A stretch of 14,553 nucleotides of DNA, from assembly GCA_964569295.1 (NCBI GenBank), contig CAZMVU010000121.1, forward strand, positions 1 to 14,553, read 5' to 3'. Source of the DNA: CAZMVU01 sp964569295. Its GTDB lineage: Bacteria > Hydrogenedentota > Hydrogenedentia > Hydrogenedentales > JAGMZX01. Shown in pieces: positions 5,163 to 12,546 of the stretch. Within the stretch, counting starts at the first letter, position 1. Each line of letters opens with the position of its first letter. The position numbers were made by a program, and so were the translations under genes. The notes below the pieces were generated by a model. That model ran no database searches. It saw only the letters and a program-made list of their open reading frames with translations, and was not told the DNA's origin.

Positions 5163-7293
5163 GTGAGATACCGGCGCCGGCCCACTCGCAGCAGCTCGGC
5201 CACCTTGCTGGTTACCTTTGTCCTTGGCGTGGGCATCGGTTTCAGTCTGTGCTACGCCATCCTCGAGATTGGACGCAGCAGCGACGTCCCCGCCCAGACA
5301 TCGCCCGCCGGCACGGAGGTCTCGCCGCCTGCGGCGGTTCCGGCCACGAGCGATACGCCGGATCAGGTGGGCAACACCGCGGCACTGACAACAAAGCCGG
5401 CCGCACCGCCGGAAGAAGCCACACAAACGCCGGACGAGCATGCGTGGGCGGCGCGCCACCTCGTGCTCACGATAAACGGGGCCGATGGGGCAGCGGCATG
5501 GGAAGAATACCGGCCCGGCGGTGTGCTCGTGACCAATGCGGCCGCCCGCGATGCCGCCCTGGGATTGGAACTGCCGGACACCTGGATAGCCGCGCGTTAT
5601 GATCACACGCTGCTCGCAGCGCTTATCGATCAGCCCGTTGCATCGCCCCGTGCGCTGGCGGACGACGTCGACCCCGAAGGCGCCCGGGCGCGGGCCCGTT
5701 CCCTGGGTGAAGCACTGGCCGCGGCGGGCATCGATGTGGTCTTCGGGCCGCCGCTGGATGTCTACCAGCCCGATGTCTCCCCGCCGGCGCTTGCCGAGCG
5801 CACCTACGCCGACACGGTCGAAGCGGTCAGCGCGTATACCTCGGCGGTGCTCGATGGGCTTATCAACGGCGGGGTGCTGCCCATTGCCGGGCATTACCCC
5901 GGTCTCGGGCACGCGCACACACGCACACGCGGCCTCCTGCGTATCGACGAAGCCGATCTCGAGGCACTCGCCCGTACCATGACGCCTTTTGTCGAGGCCA
6001 TCGAACAGGATGTGCCGGGGCTGCTCGTGGGCCGGGTGGCCGTGCCCATCATCGAAGATGGCGGCGCACTCGTGCCGGCGCCCTTCTCCGAACGCCTTGT
6101 GCGGTTGCTGCTGCGTGAACGCCGCGGCTACACCGGGGTTGTCCTGGCCGGGGATATCACCCCGATCGCGAGCTTTGCCGGCGGTGTGCCGCAGGCGGTG
6201 GTCGCGGCATTGGCCGCCGGTTGCGATGCCGTCGTGTTGGCGCAAGCCGATGCCGCGGCGTTGGCCGCTGTGTGCGGCGCCGTCGCCGGAGCCATCGAGC
6301 AGGGGCGCTTGGAACGGGCGGAACTTGATGCGGCCGCGGACCGCCTGGCTACCCTTGCTCGCGAGAGCGAACCAATGGAAGCGCCGTCCGAGCCGGAGAT
6401 CGCTGATCCCTCGGATGAGGCATCCGCCGACAAAGCCGTGTCCGCTGAAGCANNNNNNNNNNNNNNNNNNNNNNNNNNNNNNNNNNNNNNNNNNNNNNNN
6501 NNNNNNNNNNNNNNNNNNNNNNNNNNNNNNNNNNNNNNNNNNNNNNNNNNNNGCGCCCGACGAAGCAGCGCCCGACGAAGCAGCGCCCGACGAAGCAGCG
6601 CCCGACGAAGCAGCGCCCGACGCCCAACCACCCGGCACCAAGGCCATAACTCATACCGTGGAGCGGGGGCAGACTTTGGCGGGCCTGGCCAAGCGCTACG
6701 GCGTGTCCATCGCTGAGTTGCGCGCGTGGAACGGCATGACGAAAGACGATGTGCTGAAGTATGGTTTTGACCTAATCGTCTATGTGCCCGAGGCCGAGCC
6801 CGAGCCCGAGCCTGAGCCCGAGTCCGAGCCGGAACCCGAGCCCGAGCCCGAGCCCGAGCCCGAGTCCGAGCCCGAGCCCGAGCCCGAGTCCGAACCCGAG
6901 CCGGAAGCCGCGGTGGATTCCACCGGTCTTCCGGAACAGCCGCCGAATACCGACCACCGTGCCTATGTGGTCGCGGCCGGGGACACACTGAAAGCCATCG
7001 CGGCGAAATTCGGGGTGCCGGAGGCCGACGTGCGGCGTTGGAACGGCCTGCCGTCCGGCGCTCCGCAGCCGGGGGAAGTATTGCACCTGTTCGTGCCCAA
7101 CGAGGCGCGGGCGCCGGAAGTACCTGCCGCGGACAGCGGCGCGTATGTCACGCACACGGTTGGCGCTGGCGAGACACTGCACAGTATTGCCCGGCAGTAC
7201 GACACGACACTGCGTGAGCTTGTCCGCATCAACAACCTCGCGAATCAGAACCACGTCCAGCTTGGGCAGAAGCTGAAAGTACCTGCCCCATGA
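5163..7293 (+). CDS. Membrane-anchored GH3/NagZ-like protein with three LysM domains (contains assembly gap)
   Basis: An envelope protein probably bound to peptidoglycan. Order: Arg-rich N-terminus with one hydrophobic helix (about residues 13-34, signal anchor; no lipobox); Pro/Ala/Thr linker; GH3 N-terminal-like domain (about 95-400); Glu/Pro/Ala-rich linker containing the N gap; LysM 1 (about 6649-6786); Glu-Pro linker; LysM 2 (about 6961-7098); LysM 3 (about 7147-7287). The GH3-like part aligns by eye with NagZ (FGPPLDV; GHYPGLG at 243-249; GVVLAGD). However, the KHFPGHG lysine is G243, the D/H acid-base loop reads HAHTRTR, the nucleophile Asp position is G330, and the DQEGG binding motif is not recognisable. 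It is therefore probably catalytically inactive. The reading frame changes across the gap only because 100 N is not a multiple of 3; in-phase repeats flank it, so I treat this as one gene. Exact length is unknown. Convergent with the psiE-like gene. Confidence 0.82.
6453..6552. other. Assembly gap (100 N)
   Basis: Exactly 100 N, the usual placeholder for a gap of unknown size. The left flank ends in GAAGCA, the 3' end of the 15-bp repeat unit found on the right flank, and both flanks meet the gap at a codon boundary. The gap therefore lies within the tandem repeat. Its real length should be a multiple of 3, probably of 15. Confidence 0.95.
6553..6622 (+). repeat. 15-bp tandem repeat encoding Ala-Pro-Asp-Glu-Ala
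   Basis: Four identical copies of GCGCCCGACGAAGCA (6553-6612) are followed by a partial fifth copy of 10 bases. In frame they encode APDEA repeats, an acidic flexible linker between the GH3-like domain and LysM 1. The copies show no base differences, which suggests recent expansion and explains the assembly break just upstream. Copy number in the genome is unknown. Confidence 0.95.
6790..6906 (+). repeat. GAGCCC hexamer repeats encoding a Glu-Pro linker
   Basis: About 39 codons of nearly uninterrupted Glu-Pro dipeptides, with Ser replacing Pro at intervals (EPES units), lie between LysM 1 and LysM 2. The DNA is a degenerate GAGCCC hexamer array. Such stiff acidic (EP)n spacers are known from TonB-like and cell-wall proteins that span the periplasm or wall. 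Here the repeat would hold the LysM domains apart. Confidence 0.9.
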
Positions 7294-7298
7294 ATGCC

Positions 7299-7320
7299 CC
7301 CCGGCATGTTGCGGCCGGGG
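7299..7320. terminator. Possible hairpin terminator between convergent genes
   Basis: CCCCGGC (7299-7305) and GCCGGGG (7314-7320) form a perfect 7-bp GC stem with an 8-nt loop, 5 nt after the LysM gene stop and 21 nt past the stop of the convergent psiE-like gene. There is no T-tract on either side, so it is at best a non-canonical or bidirectional transcription end. Confidence 0.4.
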
Positions 7321-7341
7321 CGTCCGAAAGGCTGGGCGGGT

Positions 7342-7830
7342 TCAGTAGCCCTTCCCGCTGTTTTCCGACTGGAAGGGGGTATGCTTGCGCTCATACACGA
7401 CCACCAGCCAATAGCCGATGCTCATGGCCAGTACGCTGGCGGCCAGCCCGAACACATAGAGCGGTTCCACTTCCTTGATGTCGAGAATGATCACCTTTCG
7501 GGCTATCGCCATGAGCGCCGTCGCCATGACGATCTTTACCTGGATGACGTCGTCGCGCAGGTATACGGTGATGTTTTCGAAGATTTCGATGGCGATGAGC
7601 ACCGCCATGAACGCCCCGAAGGTCGCCAGGATGTCCGTGATTTCGAGCAGGAGAAAGGGCTCGGTGTTCAGCCGCAGGTAGAGTAAGTAGACGACATCGA
7701 TGACGCCGAACAAGATGACGGCCACCATCAGTATCGCGAGCGCCTTCACCGCCCAACGTATAAGGTGGCGCAAAAGGCGCAGCAGGGGGTCTTCCACACG
7801 GGGGTGCAGTTGTTCGGGTTTGTCCAACAT
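7342..7830 (-). CDS. PsiE-family (phosphate-starvation-inducible E-like) membrane protein
   Basis: A small inner-membrane protein of 162 aa. Four hydrophobic helices are visible at about 29-52, 62-84, 97-116 and 124-146, with a basic N-terminus and a polar C-terminal tail. The conserved stretches IEIFENITVYLRDD (81-94) and ARKVIILD (110-117) are characteristic of the PsiE family. In E. coli psiE is induced by phosphate starvation and controlled by PhoB and cAMP-CRP; the molecular function is not established. Start: ATG 7830 has AGGAAG 9 nt upstream. The alternative GTG at 7860 would add 10 residues and has no ribosome-binding site. The gene is divergent from the gcv riboswitch and convergent with the LysM gene, so it is probably monocistronic. 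I see no clear Pho box upstream. Confidence 0.85.
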   Translation of the reverse strand: MLDKPEQLHPRVEDPLLRLLRHLIRWAVKALAILMVAVILFGVIDVVYLLYLRLNTEPFLLLEITDILATFGAFMAVLIAIEIFENITVYLRDDVIQVKIVMATALMAIARKVIILDIKEVEPLYVFGLAASVLAMSIGYWLVVVYERKHTPFQSENSGKGY

Positions 7831-7949
7831 ACTATCGTACTTCCTGTCTGGTTTTGCCACAGAACCGTTGCCGTTATCGGTGCGGCGGGTGTGCGCACGG
7901 GAAATTCCGGTCCGCAGCGCGGCCCAATCCGGCGCGCCGGGAATAAGAG

Positions 7950-7979
7950 TTGCCCCTCGTGCGCGTTTTATGAAAGAAT
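7950..7979 (+). promoter_or_regulatory. Tentative promoter for the gcv riboswitch transcript
   Basis: TTGCCC (7950-7955) and AAGAAT (7974-7979) are spaced 18 bp apart, each matching the sigma70 consensus at 4 of 6 positions. A start near 7986 would place the aptamer about 20 nt into the transcript, as expected. The stretch is the only AT-richer segment upstream of the aptamer. The match is weak. Confidence 0.3.
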
Positions 7980-8009
7980 ATGCCGTCCTTTATGAAACGA
8001 TTGCCGTCC
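7967..8009 (+). repeat. Imperfect direct repeat just upstream of the gcv aptamer
   Basis: Two adjacent copies, 22 bp (7967-7988) and 21 bp (7989-8009), share TTTATGAAA at the 5' end and TGCCGTCC at the 3' end and differ only in 4-5 central bases. The second copy runs into the 5' arm of the riboswitch P1 helix. It could be a small duplication or a pair of regulator sites overlapping the promoter. Confidence 0.6.
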
Positions 8010-8086
8010 GCCGTGACTGGCGAGCTTCAGCGTGGAAACAACCACGGGGGAGCGGCGGGCGTAGTATCTTGCCGATCGCCTGGGCA
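8008..8086 (+). ncRNA. ZTP riboswitch (pfl motif) upstream of the gcv operon
   Basis: P1 is CCGCCG (8008-8013) pairing with CGGCGG (8053-8058). The conserved TGACTGGCGA (8014-8023) follows. P2 is CGTGG (8031-8035) with CCACG (8042-8046), loop AAACAA, then GGGGAGC (8047-8053). After a 12-nt linker the 3' signature GCCGATCGCCTGGGCA (8071-8086) forms P3 (GCC with GGC), and its CGCC (8077-8080) can form the pseudoknot with GGCG (8019-8022). These are the defining elements of the pfl/ZTP family. It lies on the coding strand of gcvT, 162 nt upstream of its start. The downstream operon makes 5,10-methylene-THF, so induction by ZMP/ZTP during 10-formyl-THF shortage makes metabolic sense. Confidence 0.92.
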
Positions 8087-8248
8087 CGCAGGTCGCCGCT
8101 GAGAACGCCTTGCACCGCGCCACCGGAGAGCGCAGCGTTGGCAGCCGCTGGCGCGGGAACCGCTGCTATGCGGGGCAACGCCGGCGAAACACGACGACCC
8201 GATGGTTATGTGTGCGCGGCTCCGCCGCGTTTAACAGGAGGCGTGCCA
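8087..8248 (+). promoter_or_regulatory. Structured leader / expression platform of gcvT
   Basis: These 162 nt between aptamer and start codon hold several possible hairpins: CCGCGCCA (8115-8122) with TGGCGCGG (8149-8156), 8 bp; CCGC (8160-8163) with GCGG (8170-8173); and CGCGGC (8215-8220) with GCCGCG (8224-8229), a 6-bp stem with a 3-nt loop. The last ends 6 nt before the ribosome-binding site AGGAGG (8236-8241). No U-rich terminator tract follows any of them. The switch mechanism (translation, Rho or an unusual terminator) cannot be told from sequence alone. Confidence 0.45.
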
Positions 8249-9325
8249 ATGCAGCAGACTCCCCTTTATCCCGAATACGAAAATCATGGCGCCAAGGTGG
8301 TCGACTTCCACGGCTGGGCGCTGCCGGTGCAATTCTCGGGCATTATACAAGAACATCTGCACACCCGCGAAAAGGCGGGCCTCTTCGATTGTTCGCACAT
8401 GGGCGAGTTTTTCATTGAAGGCGTGGACAACATTGCGGCCCTCGACAAGCTGGTCTTCTCCGACTTCGCCGGCCTGAAGCCCGGCCGTTGCCGTTACAGC
8501 GGCATCATGAATGCACGCGGCGGCGTCGTCGACGATTGCGTCGCCCTGCGGCTCCTGGACAACCTGCTCTTCCTGGTGACGAACGCCGCACCGATCGCCG
8601 AGGTGCTCGCGCATTTCCAGAACCACGGCGTTGCCGCGCGCGATGTGACCGCCCAAACAGTGAAAATCGACTTGCAAGGGCCGCGCTCGCGTGGCATTCT
8701 CATGAAACTCGGGTTGGATGCGGTGGGTCCGCTCACGTTCTGGCAAGGCGCCCGCGCACAATGGAAAGGGCATGACGTCATCGTGAGCCGCTCGGGCTAT
8801 ACGGGGGAACTGGGCTACGAGTTGTTTGTGCCGGAAGCGGCGGGCATTGACCTGTGGCGCATGCTTGTGGCGCATCCGGAAGTGCTCCCCTGCGGTCTCG
8901 GCGCACGCGACACGCTGCGGCTCGAGGTGGGCCTCCCCCTGCATGGCAAGGACGCCGGCCCCGACAAGTCGCCGCTCGCCTCCGGCATGGAGCGGTTTAT
9001 CGCCTGGGACAAAGACTTTCTCGGCAAGGAGGTGCTCGAAGCACAGCGTGAACGCGGCGACTGGACGCGTCTGACCGCTATTTGCGCCAAAGACCGGCGC
9101 GCGCCGCGGGAGGGTTTCGAGGTAAAATACGGCGGCCTCCCGGTCGGTCGGGTGACCAGCGGCACCTATGGTCCGAGCGTCGAGCGCGGCATCGGCTTCG
9201 CCGATTTGCCCGTGGCCTGCGCGCAACCGGGAACGGCCCTCACGGCCGGCCCCCGGGATTTGCCCGTCGAGACGGTCGAAACCCCCATATACAAGGGCGG
9301 CACGGGCCGCATGAAGGTGAAGTGA
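8249..9325 (+). CDS. gcvT: Glycine cleavage system T-protein (aminomethyltransferase)
   Basis: Transfers the methylene group from aminomethyl-dihydrolipoyl-GcvH to THF, giving 5,10-methylene-THF and ammonia. The 358-aa length is typical. Recognisable family stretches are FHGWALPVQFSGIIQEH, LFDCSHMGEF, GGVVDDCVAL with the conserved Asp pair D95-D96 (D96 is the proposed catalytic residue in the Thermotoga enzyme), SRSGYTGELGYELFVP, PCGLGARDTLRLE, and RVTSGTYGPSVERGIGFA near the C-terminus. Start ATG 8249 has a strong AGGAGG 7 nt upstream; the frame is open far upstream, but that part is riboswitch leader. It is the first gene of gcvT-gcvH-gcvPA-gcvPB and is probably under ZTP riboswitch control. 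A 113-nt spacer separates it from gcvH. Confidence 0.97.
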   Translation: MQQTPLYPEYENHGAKVVDFHGWALPVQFSGIIQEHLHTREKAGLFDCSHMGEFFIEGVDNIAALDKLVFSDFAGLKPGRCRYSGIMNARGGVVDDCVALRLLDNLLFLVTNAAPIAEVLAHFQNHGVAARDVTAQTVKIDLQGPRSRGILMKLGLDAVGPLTFWQGARAQWKGHDVIVSRSGYTGELGYELFVPEAAGIDLWRMLVAHPEVLPCGLGARDTLRLEVGLPLHGKDAGPDKSPLASGMERFIAWDKDFLGKEVLEAQRERGDWTRLTAICAKDRRAPREGFEVKYGGLPVGRVTSGTYGPSVERGIGFADLPVACAQPGTALTAGPRDLPVETVETPIYKGGTGRMKVK

Positions 9326-9438
9326 CCGATTATGGTTTGCTGCAGACATGCGCCTGCAATACCGGCGGGGATGCGCCATACGATGGTGGGGGTTTCCGGC
9401 CGGCGAAACGAGGGATAACCGGGAAAGGCGAAAGAACC

Positions 9439-9822
9439 ATGGACCCGAAACAACTGCACTACACCAAAGAACACGAGTGGATAGGCACACAAGACGGCCT
9501 GTATGTCGTCGGGATTACGGATCACGCCGCCGAGCAGCTCGGCGATGTGACCTATGTCGAGCTGCCGGATGCCGGCACGGAAGTGGCCCTCAACGAGGAG
9601 GTGGCTGTGGTCGAGTCGGTCAAAGCGGCCAGTGACGTGTACAGCCCGTTGGCCGGCGTCATCGCCGAGGCGAACGAAGCGCTCGAAGCCACGCCGGAAC
9701 TCGTGAACCAGGACCCCTATGGCGACGGCTGGTTCTTCAAGCTGAAGGACGTGGACACCGCGGGGCTCGACGGCCTCATGGACCACGCCGCCTATCAGGA
9801 GTTCCTCAAAGAACAGGATTAA
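9439..9822 (+). CDS. gcvH: Glycine cleavage system H-protein
   Basis: The 127-aa lipoyl carrier that shuttles the aminomethyl group from the P-protein to the T-protein and is reoxidised by the L-protein. It begins with YTKEHEWI (8-15). The lipoylated Lys is K62 in VVESVKAASDVYSP, and the end GDGWFFKLK is typical. Length matches the family. The 113-nt spacer upstream of ATG 9439 shows no strong terminator or promoter, and only a weak AAGG-type ribosome-binding site. The gcvPA start follows 4 nt after the stop. No L-protein gene or lipoylation gene is in the window, so these must be encoded elsewhere. Confidence 0.97.
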   Translation: MDPKQLHYTKEHEWIGTQDGLYVVGITDHAAEQLGDVTYVELPDAGTEVALNEEVAVVESVKAASDVYSPLAGVIAEANEALEATPELVNQDPYGDGWFFKLKDVDTAGLDGLMDHAAYQEFLKEQD

Positions 9823-9826
9823 CCCC

Positions 9827-11116
9827 ATGAGTTGGATTCCCCATACCGACGCTGATCGCCAGGCCATGCTCGATGTGATCGGCGCCGAATCCGTCGATGC
9901 GTTGTTCGACGTGATCCCCGGCGACCTGCGGGTCAAGTCGTGGGATGTGCCCCCCGGCCTCTCGGAAATGCGCATAACCCGCCTGCTCGAGGACATGGCG
10001 GCCAAGAATGAACCGGGTGGCGTGAGTTTTCTCGGCGGCGGCTTCTACGACCACTATATCCCGGCGGCCGTCGATGCGCTCCAAGGCCGCAGTGAGTTCT
10101 ACACGGCCTACACACCCTATCAGCCCGAGGCGAGCCAGGGTACGCTCCAGGCCATCTACGAATACCAGACGGCCGTGTGCCGGCTCACGGGCATGGCGTT
10201 TGCCAACGCCTCGCTCTACGACGGCGGCACCGCCATTTTCGAAGCGGCCACCATGGCGCTGCGCCTGACCAAGCGCGACAAGGTGGTGCTCCATCCTTCG
10301 CTCAATCCCCGCTACAAGGAGATGCTGATCACCCACACGGCGAACCTCGGCCTCGAGATCGCCGAGGGCGATGACCCGGAAGGCGCGGCTTGCGTCATTG
10401 TGCAGAACCCGGCGTTCCGCGGCTGCGTGCAGGACTTTACGGATCTCGCCGCGCGCTGCCATGAGCAGAAGGCGCTGCTGGTCATGTCATTCTATCCCGT
10501 GTCGCTCGGGGTCGTGAAGACGCCCGGCGAAATGGGCGCGGACATTGCCGTGGCGGAGGGGCAATGTCTCGGAATGCCGCTTGGGTTCGGCGGGCCCTAC
10601 CTGGGCATCATGACAGCTTTGAAAAAGCATGTGCGCCGCATGCCCGGCCGCATCGCCGGCATGACCGAAGACACCCAGGGCCGGCGCGGTTTCGTGCTCA
10701 CGCTGCAAGCCCGGGAGCAGCACATTCGCCGCGGCAAGGCCATGTCCAACATCTGCACGAACCAGGCGCTCATGGCATTGCGCGCCTTGATTCACCTCTC
10801 GCTGCTGGGCAAGCAGGGTTTCCGCCAGGTGGCCGTGGCGTGTCACTCGAAAGCCGAATACCTCAAGGAGCAGATCGCCGGGTTCGCCGAAATCCTGAAT
10901 CCCGGCGCCACGTTCAACGAGTTTGCCGTGCGCCTCGACAAGCCGGCCGGCGGTGTGGTGAAGGCCCTGCGCGCGCAAGGCTTCCATGCCGGCCTGCCCC
11001 TCGCGGATGTCGGCGAAGGCGGCGCCAACGATCTGCTCATCGCTGTGACCGAAAAGCGGAACCGTGAAGAGCTCGACGCCTTCGCCGAGGCGCTGAAGGA
11101 GGCCGCATGCAACTGA
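9827..11116 (+). CDS. gcvPA: Glycine dehydrogenase (decarboxylating) subunit 1
   Basis: N-terminal half of the P-protein as a separate 429-aa polypeptide; with GcvPB it decarboxylates glycine and loads the aminomethyl group onto GcvH. Characteristic stretches are SFLGGGFYDHYIP, YTPYQPEASQGTLQAIYEYQT, FANASLYDGGTAIFEA and the C-terminal NICTNQALMALRALIHLSLLGKQGF. The PLP-binding Lys is on the other subunit. Start ATG 9827 lies 4 nt after gcvH. Its last 10 nt overlap the start of gcvPB, which indicates translational coupling. The two-subunit arrangement is common in Firmicutes, Thermotogae, archaea and many candidate phyla, unlike the fused GcvP of E. coli. Confidence 0.97.
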   Translation: MSWIPHTDADRQAMLDVIGAESVDALFDVIPGDLRVKSWDVPPGLSEMRITRLLEDMAAKNEPGGVSFLGGGFYDHYIPAAVDALQGRSEFYTAYTPYQPEASQGTLQAIYEYQTAVCRLTGMAFANASLYDGGTAIFEAATMALRLTKRDKVVLHPSLNPRYKEMLITHTANLGLEIAEGDDPEGAACVIVQNPAFRGCVQDFTDLAARCHEQKALLVMSFYPVSLGVVKTPGEMGADIAVAEGQCLGMPLGFGGPYLGIMTALKKHVRRMPGRIAGMTEDTQGRRGFVLTLQAREQHIRRGKAMSNICTNQALMALRALIHLSLLGKQGFRQVAVACHSKAEYLKEQIAGFAEILNPGATFNEFAVRLDKPAGGVVKALRAQGFHAGLPLADVGEGGANDLLIAVTEKRNREELDAFAEALKEAACN

Positions 11117-12546
11117 TTTTCGAAAAATCCCATCCCGGCCGCCGCGCCATCGAGTTCGACTGTCTCGATGTGCCGGAAGCGGCTTTCCCTGAGGAATTGG
11201 CGCGCGCGGAAGAGGCGGCATTGCCCGAACTCGGCGAACTCGATGTGGTGCGCCACTTCACGCACCTCTCGCAGCGCAACGTCGGCATCGACGATACCTT
11301 TTATCCGCTCGGCTCATGTACGATGAAGTACAACCCGAAGGTGGCCGAGCGCGTCGCGGCGCTCCCCGGTTTCGCGAACCTGCACCCGCACCAGAGCTCG
11401 AGCCCGGCCTACGCCGGTTCCGCGCAGGGCGCCTACGCGCTTGTGCACGATATCGAGCGGCTGCTCGCCGAGATCGCCGGCATGAAGGCCGCCTCGCTCC
11501 AACCCATCGCGGGCGCGCACGGCGAGCTCACGGGCGCCCTGCTCATTGCCGCGTACCACCGTGACCAGGGCAATTCGCATAAGGACACCATCCTCATTCC
11601 CGATTCGGCGCACGGCACCAACCCCGCCAGTGCGGCCATCGCGGGATTCAAGGTGAAGGAGGTACCTTCGGACAAGCGCGGGGTCATCGACTTCGACGCC
11701 TTCAAGGAAGCGCTCACGGACAATGTGGCCGGTCTCATGCTCACCTGCCCGAACACGCACGGCCTTTTCGAGCCGGATATCGCGGAGGTGGCGCGCCTCG
11801 CCCATGAGAAGGACGCGCTGCTCTACTACGACGGCGCGAACCTGAACGCCATCGTGGGTGAGTGCCGCCCGGGCGATCTCGGGTTCGACGTGATGCACTA
11901 TAATCTGCACAAGACCTTCGCCACACCCCATGGCGGCGGCGGACCCGGATCGGGGCCCGTGGGCGTGGGCGAGCGGCTGCTGCCTTATCTGCCCGGGCCG
12001 CGCGTTGTCGAGGAAAACGGGGTGTATATGCTGCGCGAGCCGCAAAAGTCCATTGGGCCCATAGCCCCCTTCTTCGGCAACTTCCTCATCGCCGTGCGCG
12101 CCTATGCCTACCTGCGCTACTACGGCAAGGACGGTCTCAAGGAAATCAGCCGCCACGCCGTTCTCAATGCGAACTATATCGCGGCGCGTCTGAAGGGCGC
12201 TTATCAGCTTGCCTTCCCCACGCAGCCCATGCACGAATGCGTGTTCTCCGCCGAGCACCAGGCCGGGCTGGGCGCTGGCGCCATGGATATCGCCAAGGCC
12301 ATACTCGACCACGGCTTCCACGCGCCCACGGTCTATTTCCCGCTCACGGTGAAAGAGTGCATGATGATCGAGCCCACGGAGACCGAGGCGAAGGAAACAC
12401 TCGACGCCTTCTGCGATGCGCTCCTCGATATCGCCAAGCAGATCGAGGCCGACGGCCAGTCCCTTCACGATGCCCCCGTCTCCAGGCCTGTCTCGCGGCT
12501 CGATGCTGTCAAAGCCGCGAAGGAGCTTAATTGCGCCTTCGTGTGA
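11107..12546 (+). CDS. gcvPB: Glycine dehydrogenase (decarboxylating) subunit 2
   Basis: PLP-binding half of the P-protein, 479 aa. The cofactor Lys is K269 in YNLHKTFATPHGGGGPGSGP. Other family marks are TFYPLGSCTMKYNPK, LHPHQSSSPAYAGSAQGA, DSAHGTNPASAAIAGF and YYDGANLNAIVG. Length and ends match the family. ATG 11107 overlaps gcvPA by 10 nt, with a perfect AAGGAGG (11096-11102) inside the end of gcvPA. It closes the core gcv operon. A 115-nt spacer follows with no convincing terminator, so read-through into the HAD and amidotransferase genes is possible. Confidence 0.97.
   Translation: MQLIFEKSHPGRRAIEFDCLDVPEAAFPEELARAEEAALPELGELDVVRHFTHLSQRNVGIDDTFYPLGSCTMKYNPKVAERVAALPGFANLHPHQSSSPAYAGSAQGAYALVHDIERLLAEIAGMKAASLQPIAGAHGELTGALLIAAYHRDQGNSHKDTILIPDSAHGTNPASAAIAGFKVKEVPSDKRGVIDFDAFKEALTDNVAGLMLTCPNTHGLFEPDIAEVARLAHEKDALLYYDGANLNAIVGECRPGDLGFDVMHYNLHKTFATPHGGGGPGSGPVGVGERLLPYLPGPRVVEENGVYMLREPQKSIGPIAPFFGNFLIAVRAYAYLRYYGKDGLKEISRHAVLNANYIAARLKGAYQLAFPTQPMHECVFSAEHQAGLGAGAMDIAKAILDHGFHAPTVYFPLTVKECMMIEPTETEAKETLDAFCDALLDIAKQIEADGQSLHDAPVSRPVSRLDAVKAAKELNCAFV

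Noticed and set aside
6553..6622. CRISPR-like array from repeated units
   Set aside because: The units are contiguous, 15 bp, without spacers, and encode an in-frame APDEA peptide repeat.
3615..6647. A single 1010-codon open frame on the - strand spanning purH, its leader, the N gap and part of the LysM gene
   Set aside because: Only the last 372 codons have homology-like content and a proper start with a ribosome-binding site. The rest is antisense to the GH3-like coding region, crosses the riboswitch and passes through N. High GC makes long spurious frames common here.
7700..8248. N-terminal extension of gcvT by about 180 codons
   Set aside because: The frame is open but overlaps the antisense psiE-like gene and the ZTP aptamer. 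GcvT has its normal length from ATG 8249, which has AGGAGG at ideal spacing.
7861..8248. Glycine riboswitch upstream of gcvT
   Set aside because: I looked for this because it is common before gcv operons, but the tandem glycine aptamer signatures are absent. The conserved blocks match the ZTP family instead.
8249..9490. Long - strand open frame opposite gcvT
   Set aside because: Antisense shadow of a clear gcvT; no family pattern and no ribosome-binding site.
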